DNA from: JAGXOF01 sp046545575
GTDB taxonomy: Bacteria > Chloroflexota > Dehalococcoidia > SZUA-161 > SpSt-899
Length of the DNA: 13,370 nucleotides
NCBI GenBank assembly: GCA_046545575.1
Contig: JBKGZM010000052.1
Coordinates: forward strand, 1-13,370
Reading direction: 5' to 3'
In this document: piece by piece, positions 6,433 through 13,370 of the stretch
Layout: each line of letters opens with the position of its first letter
Numbering within the stretch: the first letter of the stretch is position 1
Made by a program: the position numbers and the translations under genes
Notes under the pieces: model-generated
What the model was told of the DNA's origin: nothing
What the model saw: only the letters and a program-made list of their open reading frames with translations
The model's database searches: none

Positions 6433-7911
6433 CTATTTGAAGGGGTCCCAGCGAATCGTCTGTTTCTCATAGGCTGCCGGGAATTGCCTCAGGAACTCAT
6501 CGTAGTAGTAAAGTTCCTTGAACGTGGCAAACGGCATGCCGTAGTAGGATTTGGGAGTCTCTTTGATTCCTTCAGGATCCACTACCGTGGATACTATCCT
6601 GTCCATGACATCGTCAATGCCTGTTCCCATGGCAAACCTTAGTTTCTCCCGCTTGTAAATGCGTTCTGGCAGCATGTCCTTAAAGGCTTCTCTCAGGATA
6701 TGCTTTTCCGTCTGGTTTTCACCGTAGATTTTCCATTCCATGGGGATTTTACGGCTAAAGGCCAGCACTTTCGGGTCCAGGAACGGGGTCTGATAGACGA
6801 CGCCGTTGGCCATCCATCCTCTATCCAGACGCCTGAGTGCCGTATTATACGCTATGGCCAGCAATTTCTTGGCGAGTTCCTCTCTGTGCTCATCGCTGGT
6901 CACGTGTTCACTTTTCAGTACCATGCGATATCCGCCGAATAGCTCGTCAGCGCCTTCACCGACCATGATGGTGTCACAGTATTGCTTGGCCATTTTAGAG
7001 ACGTAGTAGTTGGCGATCACGCCCGATATGCAGTCTTCGTCGAAGCTTTCCAGGTACCATACTGCCTGTGGGATAAACCCGGCTATATCCTGGTCTGTAA
7101 TATAGTAGATATTGTGTTCCGCTCCCAGGAAGTCGGCCATGAGTTTTGCGTTCTCAAGGTCCGGGGCATCAGCGCTTTCGATAGCGCCAGTGAAGAGATG
7201 CAGGTCCTTATTGTACTGCTTGGCTACTGCGGCGATGATGGAGCTGTCCAGTCCGCCGCTAAGCGAAACGGTATTTACGCCCCTCATCCTTTTCCGGATC
7301 GCCTCTATCATGAGGTCTCTTAACACCTTCGTTGCATGCTCCAGGTTTTCAGGCTCAGGGACATCAGCAAAGTATGGTTCAAATGGCTTCAGGCCTTCCT
7401 TTGTGCTGTAGATATGCCCTGGTTCGAGTTCATGCATATCGAAACGGATGCTGCCTATAAGCCCTTTCATCTCTGTGCTGAAGCAGAAAAGGTCATTTTC
7501 AGTTCCGTAGAACAGCGGCCTGGCTCCCACTGCGTCGCGGGCTATAATCGTCTCTCCGTTATCCACCACGGCGCAGGAGTAACTTCCCTCCAGATGCGTG
7601 AAGCAGCCCTTGCCGTACTTCTGATAGTACTCTTTGAAGAGTTCTATATCCGTCTGCCCCTCGGGTCTATCATTGAACAGTTCCCCATCAAAGACTATGT
7701 AAGGGGAATTGGCAACTGCCGCACACTGCGTCCTTTCGGGTGTCAGGTTTACTTCGGCGGCCCCAAGTGCTCCTGTGCGGTCCGGCAGGGTCTTAATGGT
7801 CTTGTTGTCCGGTCCCCGGTGGTGCATCAGGTTAACCGCTTTCTGCACCTTTTCTGTCGCTTCTGTAAGCTTTTCTCCCTTTGTCGATATTATTCCGGCT
7901 ATCGCTGCCAT
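6433..7911 (-). CDS. Asparagine-synthetase-like enzyme with inactivated glutaminase domain
   Basis: The 492-aa protein has the AsnB layout: an Ntn-type glutaminase domain (about 1-175) and an ATP-pyrophosphatase synthetase domain (about 190-492). The synthetase motifs are intact: SLSGGLDSS (216-224), GEGADELFGGY (318-328) and the conserved Lys423 in REKLRF. The glutaminase side is not. Family members start MCGIAGI with Cys2 as nucleophile; this one starts MAAIAGI. The usual NGE is DGE (75-77), and the Arg of the HERL motif is absent (AAEVNL). The KEQFSDGVG stretch of true asparagine synthetases is replaced by KLRFAMGTG. It should adenylate a carboxylate and form an amide or lactam using ammonia or an internal amine, as in beta-lactam synthetase, which also lost this Cys. 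The ATG at 7911 is preferred to GTG at 7917 because of the ribosome site. It lies 23 bases after the MttB2 gene. Plain ammonia-dependent asparagine synthesis remains possible. Confidence 0.85.
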   Translation of the reverse strand: MAAIAGIISTKGEKLTEATEKVQKAVNLMHHRGPDNKTIKTLPDRTGALGAAEVNLTPERTQCAAVANSPYIVFDGELFNDRPEGQTDIELFKEYYQKYGKGCFTHLEGSYSCAVVDNGETIIARDAVGARPLFYGTENDLFCFSTEMKGLIGSIRFDMHELEPGHIYSTKEGLKPFEPYFADVPEPENLEHATKVLRDLMIEAIRKRMRGVNTVSLSGGLDSSIIAAVAKQYNKDLHLFTGAIESADAPDLENAKLMADFLGAEHNIYYITDQDIAGFIPQAVWYLESFDEDCISGVIANYYVSKMAKQYCDTIMVGEGADELFGGYRMVLKSEHVTSDEHREELAKKLLAIAYNTALRRLDRGWMANGVVYQTPFLDPKVLAFSRKIPMEWKIYGENQTEKHILREAFKDMLPERIYKREKLRFAMGTGIDDVMDRIVSTVVDPEGIKETPKSYYGMPFATFKELYYYDEFLRQFPAAYEKQTIRWDPFK

Positions 7912-7917
7912 TGGCAC

Positions 7918-7925
7918 TCTCCTTT
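7918..7925 (-). promoter_or_regulatory. Ribosome-binding site fixing the start of the AsnB-like gene
   Basis: AAAGGAGA reads 7925-7918 on the minus strand. Its AGGAG core ends 7 bases before the ATG at 7911, while the upstream in-frame GTG (7917) would touch it. The protein thus begins MAAIAGI, and no upstream codon could supply the missing cysteine. Confidence 0.75.
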
Positions 7926-7934
7926 CGTGGCGAT

Positions 7935-9473
7935 TTATTTGTAAACGTTCAGCCGGGGAAGTATCCCGGGTATTTCCTCGAATATCCGTTTGGTGGTGGC
8001 TTCATCTATATGCTCTACAGGTTGAGAAAGAAGTTCGTTCATCTTATCGCAGGCCAGCTCCAATGCCTGGTCTCTTGCTTGCTCTCGATCCCCTTCGAAG
8101 GGATAGGGTTGTGTAATCTGCCCGCTTTTCAGCATGGGGCGGATTAACCGGATATAAAGCTTCTGCTCCGTGTTCATTACATCTCTTATCTGTTTGAGAA
8201 CTATGTTGGACTCATCCTGGTTGATTTGTGGCTCTCTCAAGAAGAACTTCAACACCTGAAAGTGTGCGTCATCCAGCACTGCCTGAGGCAGACAAAACGT
8301 AGAATTGCAATCCAACAGCCCGTATGCGAGATGGAGGTATTGTGGCCCGCTCAGTGTTACCAGTATGTCCGAGAAAAGTCTTTCCACGGATGACTGTGTG
8401 CCGGGTACTTTTGCGTCACACACGCCTGAACTCCCATAGATGGGTAATTCATAGAACCTGGCCAGCTGAGTGCAGTCTACGTTATATTGGCTGGTCTCAG
8501 GTGCGCCGTAGGAATCACTCAGGTCGTCAAGCCTGGCTCTTACAGGCACTGTGCCGTAAATGACCGGCGTTCCGGGATTCACCAGCTGGCTCAGCGTGAT
8601 GCCTGCCAGAACCTCGGCATTTATCTGGGCCAGGATTCCCATTTCCTTCACTGGGGCAGTGGTCCCAGCCTGAGGTGAGGATGAGACGACTACAGGTAAT
8701 CCTCTCTTGCAGACCTCCATCATGGTCTGTGTCGTATCATTGACGAACTGCAGAGGGCTTTTTACAAGGCAGGTGATAAAGGAGATAATCGGGTTCTCTT
8801 TTAATTTCTCCTTTCCACCCACGATTAATTCAGCCATGTGAACAACGTTCTCTAGCTGCTCCACGTTTGTCAGGCCCGTCATAAAATGTTTGGTTGTATT
8901 ATTTATTGAGGCGAAGAATTTGTTAACATCCTTGTTATCATCTGTTATGTCATCGTCCTGGATATTCACTGTGCGGATAAAACCATCCACTGTGTCAAGA
9001 TGCTCACACACGTGAGCTGCTTTGGCCAGGTCTTCGACCGTACCACGCCGTGCGTGAAATTCAGGAACTTTAGCCTCTGTGCTTGAGTCGGACTTCTTTA
9101 CATACGTTTGAAAGTCAACGTCCAGCCAGACATTACACTCTGAGCCAGTGATGAAGTTTACCCTTGGTTCATCCCCGTGCATTATCAAGCTGTTATCCTC
9201 GTTCCTGGCTCCTAGCTTGACTGTCTTCGGTGCGCTCTCAAGGGCTTTGGAGACGAGGTTCTCGGGTATTTTGACCAACCAGGTCGGGTGCTCACCGCCG
9301 GAGACAAATGTAACCTCTGCACCGTTGCTGCTAAAGATATCCGCAGCTTCCTTGTTAAAGCAAAGCAAACCGGGGTCCATCAGAATATCCAAAGAACTCT
9401 GGTGGATCTGTTCAAGCTGCTCCTTGCTCACCCTTTCATAGGGATTAGTGATTAAAGTCCCTTCCCTTGGCAT
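7935..9473 (-). CDS. MttB-family corrinoid methyltransferase, divergent (MttB2)
   Basis: The 512-aa product shares family hallmarks with the 11186-12625 gene: NNTTKHFMTG (191-200), PIISFITCLVKSPL (228-241) and PVIYGTVP (303-310), each with a close counterpart there. It should move a methyl group from a methylated amine or related compound to the corrinoid protein encoded just upstream. There is no internal amber codon and it ends in TAA, so it is a non-pyrrolysine member. Compared with the first copy it has an extra segment around residues 118-145, and it lacks the C-terminal HTRRHMRKEHYTP-type motif; its C-terminus is unlike the family norm. A different substrate, or a partner role, is therefore possible. 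The ATG at 9473 follows GAGGAGGAA with about 6-7 bases spacing. The 107-base gap before it holds only a weak 5-bp hairpin. Confidence 0.85.
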   Translation of the reverse strand: MPREGTLITNPYERVSKEQLEQIHQSSLDILMDPGLLCFNKEAADIFSSNGAEVTFVSGGEHPTWLVKIPENLVSKALESAPKTVKLGARNEDNSLIMHGDEPRVNFITGSECNVWLDVDFQTYVKKSDSSTEAKVPEFHARRGTVEDLAKAAHVCEHLDTVDGFIRTVNIQDDDITDDNKDVNKFFASINNTTKHFMTGLTNVEQLENVVHMAELIVGGKEKLKENPIISFITCLVKSPLQFVNDTTQTMMEVCKRGLPVVVSSSPQAGTTAPVKEMGILAQINAEVLAGITLSQLVNPGTPVIYGTVPVRARLDDLSDSYGAPETSQYNVDCTQLARFYELPIYGSSGVCDAKVPGTQSSVERLFSDILVTLSGPQYLHLAYGLLDCNSTFCLPQAVLDDAHFQVLKFFLREPQINQDESNIVLKQIRDVMNTEQKLYIRLIRPMLKSGQITQPYPFEGDREQARDQALELACDKMNELLSQPVEHIDEATTKRIFEEIPGILPRLNVYK

Positions 9474-9580
9474 TTCATATTCCTCCTCTGATTTCTATCG
9501 TGGACAGCTTACTCGGCTCTGTCTGTTGGCTCCTGGCTTGCGGAGCTGGTTCGACGCGGGGGTGGTCTGTCAGTGTTTCC

Positions 9581-10258
9581 TTAACTGGCCAAACTGTCGA
9601 CTGCCCTTACTGCGTCGAAGCCATCGGCGCCGTAGCCGTCAGCGCCGATACTCTTGGCGAATTCGTCGGTGATGGGAGCTCCGCCGATAACTACCTTGAC
9701 CTGATCTCTGGTTCCGTCTTGCTTCAATGCTTCGATCACGTCTTTCATATTCCCCATTGTGCTGGTGAGAAGTGCTGATAGTCCGAGGACCATAGGTTTC
9801 TCTTCCTTGACGGCGTTTGCTATGGTTTCAGCCGAAATATCATTACCTAAATCATTAACGATGTAGCCATTCCCCCGCAGTAATATGGACACGATGTTCT
9901 TTCCAATATCGTGGAGATCCCCTTTTACTGTGGCCAAAAGCACTTTACCCTTGGGCTTAATTCCGCTCTGGGCAAGCAGAGGCTCCAGCATTTCCATGGC
10001 TACCCCGACTGTTTCAGCGGCAGCTAACATGTCCGGAATGAAGAACTCTTTGGATTCGAATTTATCCCCCACTATGCTCATAGCGTCGGTTATGGTATCT
10101 ATTATCGTGCGTGGCTCGTAATTATTATCCAGAGCTTCCTGGACGAGCTCCTTCACACCTGGTTGCCCTGTCATCTCATCTTCGAGCCCCTCGTCGTCCT
10201 TCGTGATTCGTCCCTGTATCACATTTTCCTTCATTGCGCCAAGTAAGTCTTCTGTCAT
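9581..10258 (-). CDS. Methyltransferase cognate corrinoid protein (MtbC/MtgC-like)
   Basis: The 225-aa protein has an N-terminal helical B12-binding cap (about 1-90) and a Rossmann-like cobalamin domain (about 104-223). The lower-ligand motif DLHDIG (114-119) provides His116. SALLT (161-165) and GGAPIT (192-197) complete the cobalamin-binding signature. It carries the methyl group as methyl-cobalamin between the MttB proteins and the MtgA-like methyltransferase in the cytoplasm. GGGAGGAG lies just ahead of the ATG at 10258, a strong ribosome site that may give high expression. It lies between the MtgA-like and MttB2 genes, so one corrinoid protein probably serves both MttB copies. Confidence 0.93.
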   Translation of the reverse strand: MTEDLLGAMKENVIQGRITKDDEGLEDEMTGQPGVKELVQEALDNNYEPRTIIDTITDAMSIVGDKFESKEFFIPDMLAAAETVGVAMEMLEPLLAQSGIKPKGKVLLATVKGDLHDIGKNIVSILLRGNGYIVNDLGNDISAETIANAVKEEKPMVLGLSALLTSTMGNMKDVIEALKQDGTRDQVKVVIGGAPITDEFAKSIGADGYGADGFDAVRAVDSLAS

Positions 10259-10293
10259 GTCTCCTCCCTTTATTCGAGTTTTTTTGCTTGATC

Positions 10294-10317
10294 AATCCGC
10301 CCACGTAGGGGTGGATT
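10294..10317. repeat. Imperfect hairpin between mtgA-like and corrinoid genes
   Basis: Arms 10294-10302 and 10309-10317 pair except at one position, around a 6-base loop. It overlaps no gene and is followed, in the transcribed minus direction, by an A-run rather than a T-run, so it does not look like a terminator. An mRNA-processing or stability stem is possible. Confidence 0.25.
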
Positions 10318-10318
10318 C

Positions 10319-11128
10319 TTACTCCACGAGCAGGCCTTTTCTATTAGCCTTTATGAACGCCTTGCAGTTAGGGTCATTGCCGGTGAGTAAATCAGCCAAC
10401 TTGATGAACGTTGTCATCCTTGAGTCCCGCGGGTCGAGAATCGCTGCATCGAGCCCGGCATAAGCTGCCATAAGCAGAGTAGCTCTGTTAACCACCTTTC
10501 TCGCTGGCAAGCCGAATGAGACATTGCTCAGTCCCACGATGGTCTTGGCTTCCGGATAGCGGCTTTTGATTCCCTCTATCGTCTTCATTGTAACCATGCC
10601 CTGTGTGGAATCCACGGAAATGGGGAGCACCAGCGGGTCGAAGAAGATGTTCTCAAGTTTTATCCCTAAGGATTGTGCCTTCTCTACGATTTGACCGCAG
10701 GCAGTCACCCTATCCTCAACATTATCCGGTATGCCCTCTGCTCCATGAGCCAGCGCTACGAGCATAGCTTGTCGCTCGGCGGCCAGGGGAAGAATGGCCT
10801 CCATCCTCTCCGGCTCGGCGCTCACCGAGTTGATCATTACCTTATCGCCCTTGTACTTTTCGAGGCCGGCTTTGATGACCTCTGGGCTATCGCTGTCGAT
10901 TACCAGGGGTTTATCCGTCACCTCTTGGACGATTCCTATCAGCCACTGCATAGCCGTCGCCGCTTCTTCGCCGGATTCTCCTCCCCTTGTTGCGTTTACG
11001 TCAAGAAAGTCTGCCCCTGCAGCATCTTCCTCCTTGGCCAGGTTTTGCAGAAATTCCTTATCCCTGTCAGCAATTGCTTGCCCGACCTTCTTATTTGTAG
11101 CGTTTATCACTTCCCCGACTACTAACAT
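10319..11128 (-). CDS. MtgA/AcsE-like methyltetrahydrofolate:corrinoid methyltransferase
   Basis: The 269-aa product has the pterin-binding TIM-barrel of the dihydropteroate-synthase/AcsE/MtgA superfamily: GEVINATNKKV at the N-terminus, GADFLDVNATRGG (38-50), DSDSPEVIKAGL (97-108), INSVSAEPER (118-127) and VGLSNVSFGLP (198-208). It should transfer methyl from the corrinoid protein to tetrahydrofolate, or the reverse. Its length fits single-domain members. The order MttB, MtgA, corrinoid protein is that of known betaine demethylation clusters. The ATG at 11128 follows GGGAGGA closely. Dihydropteroate synthase is unlikely because of the neighbours. Confidence 0.9.
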   Translation of the reverse strand: MLVVGEVINATNKKVGQAIADRDKEFLQNLAKEEDAAGADFLDVNATRGGESGEEAATAMQWLIGIVQEVTDKPLVIDSDSPEVIKAGLEKYKGDKVMINSVSAEPERMEAILPLAAERQAMLVALAHGAEGIPDNVEDRVTACGQIVEKAQSLGIKLENIFFDPLVLPISVDSTQGMVTMKTIEGIKSRYPEAKTIVGLSNVSFGLPARKVVNRATLLMAAYAGLDAAILDPRDSRMTTFIKLADLLTGNDPNCKAFIKANRKGLLVE

Positions 11129-11185
11129 ATTCCTCCCTCTTGATTAAACCTTGAAATGAAAAAACTACCCTGCTGAGCTCCTGGG

Positions 11186-12625
11186 CTAGCCTCTGATGTT
11201 CTGTATTTGTGAGAGTATTTTCCCTCTTACCTCAGCGGGCAGGTTTCGTGCGGGGCTTGCCAGAATCTCGTCCACTCTCTCCGCGGCCCTCTGGAACGTG
11301 TCCTTTGATCCTTTGGCTTCCCAGTCTTCACGGAACTCCCTGTCGCTCAAAGTGGGCGTATAATGTTCCTTGCGCATATGGCGCCGGGTATGATTGGCAG
11401 TCACAAAATTACCGCCCGGCCCCATATCCTTGATAACATCCAACCCGATAGATTCGTCATCCACTCTTATACCTTCCACGGCTCGCATAACCATACCCAG
11501 TATCTCATTGTCTATGACGAGCTTCTCCTCGGACATGCTCATGGCAAATTCCATGAGCCCTGCCGCATCATGGATGAAATTGGACCCCGCTAGTGCACAC
11601 AGCGTGCTTGTTATGGCGGACTCGTATCCGCTTTGCGAGTCTAATATCTTTGAATCGGTCATGCCGCCTGTTGCATAGTAGGGTATCTTATAGAATTGGG
11701 CCATCTGGGCGGCACCAGCGTTGATGAGGCCCGATTCCACGGTGCCTGCCAGATACTTGAGGTCCGAAAGGTCGGTTGACGTAGCCACTGAACCGTAGAT
11801 AACCGGTGCCCCTTCTTTTATTAGCTGAGAAAGCATAACCCCCATAAGTGAGTCCACTACCTGGATTACTAGATTCCCTGCGAGCGTGACCGGCGATGTG
11901 GCCCCTGTCAGCGGTTCAGAGGGGACCACAAGAGGTATGCCTGCCTCAACTATGGGTCTTGCCAGGTCCCCGTAGCTTTTGTCGAGTATCATGGGGCTTA
12001 TCGCGCATGTAATCATGGATATGATGGGACGCTTTCGGAGCTCTTCGGGGGAGCCGGCAATCATTTCCGCCATCTTGATCACTTGCTGGACGCCCTCCGG
12101 GGTATAGACACCACCCATAATGTGTTTGGTGGTGTTATCCAGCCCGGCGAAGAAACGGTTTATGTCTACTTCCTCGACCGGTAAGTCATTAGGGTAGGTG
12201 CAGAGCATGAATAGGTGAATATTCTCGAGGGCGTCAGCCAGTCTGGCAAGGCGTTTAAGGTCCTCAAGCTTGGCGTGGCGTTTTTCCCCTTTGCGTTGGT
12301 CCCATATGTAAAGGGCGGTGCCACCGGTGCCAGCGTGCACGCGCGGACCTCCCAGCAGAAGATCGTGGTTTTCATCTTGCCCGCACAGTTTGACCTCGGC
12401 GGGGGCCATGTTGATGAGCTCCATGGCCTTACTCTGGGGAACGCGGGCGATTCTGTTCTCTCTATCTACCTTTGCTCCGCCCTTCTCGAAAAGGTCCATG
12501 GCCGCTTCAGAGTTGGCCTGGAAGCCCACTTCCTCAATGATTTGCATTGCAGATTGATGGATTTTGTTTACAGACTCATCCGTAAGAGGCTTATAGCTGC
12601 CTCCTTCTATTCCTTTCCTGCTCAT
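11186..12625 (-). CDS. MttB-family corrinoid methyltransferase (MttB1, non-pyrrolysine)
   Basis: The 479-aa protein is a canonical MttB-family TIM barrel: LDNTTKHIMGG (162-172), PIISMITCAISPM (200-212), PVIYGSVATSTDL (274-286), GLMEFAMSMSEEKLVIDNEI (356-375), and near the C-terminus NHTRRHMRKEHYTPTLSDRE (411-430). It should demethylate a quaternary amine such as a betaine and pass the methyl to the corrinoid protein. There is no in-frame amber inside, and it ends at full family length in TAG. Glycine betaine, proline betaine, carnitine and other N-methyl compounds are all candidates. Its ATG overlaps the TGA of the upstream gene in ATGA, and AAAGGA lies 5 bases before it, so translation is coupled. 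Confidence 0.92.
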   Translation of the reverse strand: MSRKGIEGGSYKPLTDESVNKIHQSAMQIIEEVGFQANSEAAMDLFEKGGAKVDRENRIARVPQSKAMELINMAPAEVKLCGQDENHDLLLGGPRVHAGTGGTALYIWDQRKGEKRHAKLEDLKRLARLADALENIHLFMLCTYPNDLPVEEVDINRFFAGLDNTTKHIMGGVYTPEGVQQVIKMAEMIAGSPEELRKRPIISMITCAISPMILDKSYGDLARPIVEAGIPLVVPSEPLTGATSPVTLAGNLVIQVVDSLMGVMLSQLIKEGAPVIYGSVATSTDLSDLKYLAGTVESGLINAGAAQMAQFYKIPYYATGGMTDSKILDSQSGYESAITSTLCALAGSNFIHDAAGLMEFAMSMSEEKLVIDNEILGMVMRAVEGIRVDDESIGLDVIKDMGPGGNFVTANHTRRHMRKEHYTPTLSDREFREDWEAKGSKDTFQRAAERVDEILASPARNLPAEVRGKILSQIQNIRG

Positions 12626-13302
12626 AGTATCCTTTCAGGACAATCAATTTTGTCACATTTTTTGCAAGGGTTGTAAGTGTCCGCTCCGCTATCGGGTGTA
12701 CCAAGTCCTATAATGCCGGAGACTGATTTCTGTGGAATCATCAGGCAGCCGTCGGTCAGGCGGACCCCTATGGAACTGCCATCGACAGCCTGAAAGATCG
12801 CCCTTTGTTGTTCGGTGTCCCAGTCGCACCAGCCAGGGCTCAAATGCCGGCTTAGAACGAGGTTTCCCCTGCTGGCTATCCTCTCTATCTGTTCTCGAGC
12901 AGCGTCGGCTACGCTTTGCACAGCAACTGAGCCTATAGCATCCAGACATGATGCCTGGAGCATGAGCCCATTTTTAATCAGCCATTTTGACATGTTTTCC
13001 AGATGATCGTCAATTGTCGCTATAAATACTGCCACCTTCTCACAGTGTTCCAGTAGACCCGCGAGGGTTTTGCTCTGTAATACAGCCATATCCTCCACTA
13101 CTACAAGTGAACCATACACTAACTCGATATCTTTAACGGTATATGAATATGATGGCTGGATGAGGGATGGGGCATTCTCCGTGTACTCGTCGATTAACGA
13201 CGCGATTCGTCCTGTGGGCCTGGAACCGTTGTCATAGCCCATGTACTTACAGATTTCGCTTTTATCTATATCAATTTCTATGTCTTGAGTTGCGCTTGTC
13301 AT
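12622..13302 (-). CDS. Stand-alone methionine-synthase-activation-domain (Met_synt_B12-type) protein
   Basis: The 226-aa product matches the SAM-binding reactivation domain of cobalamin-dependent methionine synthase: SRHLSPGWCDWDTEQQRAIF (151-170) corresponds to the RxSPGY motif, and MIPQKSVSGIIGLG (188-201) to the MxPxxSVSG motif. The C-terminus adds PCKKCDKIDC (C213, C216, C221), which may bind a metal or FeS cluster. In MetH this domain remethylates oxidised cobalamin with SAM and reducing power, so here it may reactivate the operon's corrinoid protein. No RamA-type ATP-dependent activator is in the window. It is the first gene of the operon seen. GGGAGGTGA (13317-13309) precedes the ATG, a strong ribosome site. 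The start could be near the promoter, which may lie beyond the edge. Confidence 0.85.
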   Translation of the reverse strand: MTSATQDIEIDIDKSEICKYMGYDNGSRPTGRIASLIDEYTENAPSLIQPSYSYTVKDIELVYGSLVVVEDMAVLQSKTLAGLLEHCEKVAVFIATIDDHLENMSKWLIKNGLMLQASCLDAIGSVAVQSVADAAREQIERIASRGNLVLSRHLSPGWCDWDTEQQRAIFQAVDGSSIGVRLTDGCLMIPQKSVSGIIGLGTPDSGADTYNPCKKCDKIDCPERIL

Positions 13303-13317
13303 AACCTTTCACCTCCC

Positions 13318-13370
13318 TTCTATGAGGGGCCTCCTTGTCAAGCCCCTTGGTTTATTTTCGTTCTTCGCTG
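13318..13370 (-). promoter_or_regulatory. Leader of the methyltransferase operon with inverted repeat
   Basis: AGGGGC (13325-13330) and GCCCCT (13342-13347) form an inverted repeat with an 11-base spacer. A perfect TTGACA -35 box (13341-13336 on the minus strand) lies inside, but no good -10 box follows at 16-18 bases. The window ends at 13370, so I cannot say whether the true promoter is further upstream. Confidence 0.25.

Noticed and set aside
7912..7917. GTG at 7917 as start of the AsnB-like gene
   Set aside because: It touches the AGGAG ribosome site with no spacing, while ATG 7911 is properly spaced. Neither choice provides a cysteine.
10319..11128. Dihydropteroate synthase of folate biosynthesis
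   Set aside because: It has the same fold, but position between MttB and corrinoid-protein genes fits MtgA/AcsE, and no other folate gene is adjacent.
7935..12625. Pyrrolysine readthrough in the MttB genes
   Set aside because: No in-frame TAG occurs within either gene, and both reach full family length.
1..13370. tRNA, rRNA or integrase-type mobile genes
   Set aside because: No cloverleaf, rRNA signature, transposase or integrase reading frame was seen on either strand; this was a visual search only.

Overview
The window looks like a chromosomal segment of an anaerobic bacterium with strong purine-rich Shine-Dalgarno sites. The combination of several corrinoid methyltransferase genes, a single-subunit STT3-type oligosaccharyltransferase and a membrane-anchored surface protein with a carboxypeptidase-regulatory-like fold suggests a Dehalococcoidia-like Chloroflexota or another uncultured sediment anaerobe. 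This placement is inference from gene content; there is no rRNA or other marker in the window.

Left part (1-5570). A secreted, C-terminally anchored protein with a short collagen-like Gly-X-Y tract (214-1065, +) converges on a large minus-strand STT3 oligosaccharyltransferase (1447-3831). Between them lie a strong hairpin terminator and a MITE-like intergenic repeat. A promoter region (3832-4046) drives the STT3 gene leftward and a short-chain dehydrogenase (4047-4808, +) rightward. Another repeat copy follows, then a DoxX/MauE-type four-helix membrane protein (4988-5497, +), which ends at a long convergent terminator palindrome.

Right part (5576-13302, all minus strand). Seven tightly spaced genes read leftward and look like one operon: a stand-alone methionine-synthase-activation-domain protein with a Cys tail; a first MttB-family methyltransferase, overlapping it by 4 bp; an MtgA/AcsE-like methyltetrahydrofolate:corrinoid methyltransferase; an MtbC/MtgC-like corrinoid protein; a second, divergent MttB-family protein; an asparagine-synthetase-like enzyme; and a PhnP-like metallo-beta-lactamase-fold hydrolase. 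The first five make a plausible complete methyl-transfer route: a methylated (probably quaternary) amine gives its methyl to the corrinoid protein via MttB, and MtgA passes it on to tetrahydrofolate for the Wood-Ljungdahl pathway. The activation-domain protein may repair oxidised cobalamin. Neither MttB gene has an internal amber codon, so these are non-pyrrolysine members of the family.

The most interesting point is the tail of this operon. The asparagine-synthetase-like enzyme keeps the ATP-pyrophosphatase (synthetase) domain, but its glutaminase domain has lost the catalytic Cys2 (Ala instead) and other glutamine-pocket residues. Its start is fixed by a good ribosome-binding site, so the loss is not a start-site artefact. 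It may form an amide or lactam without glutamine, and it is coupled to a PhnP-like hydrolase and a methyltransferase system. A function for this combination is not known to me.
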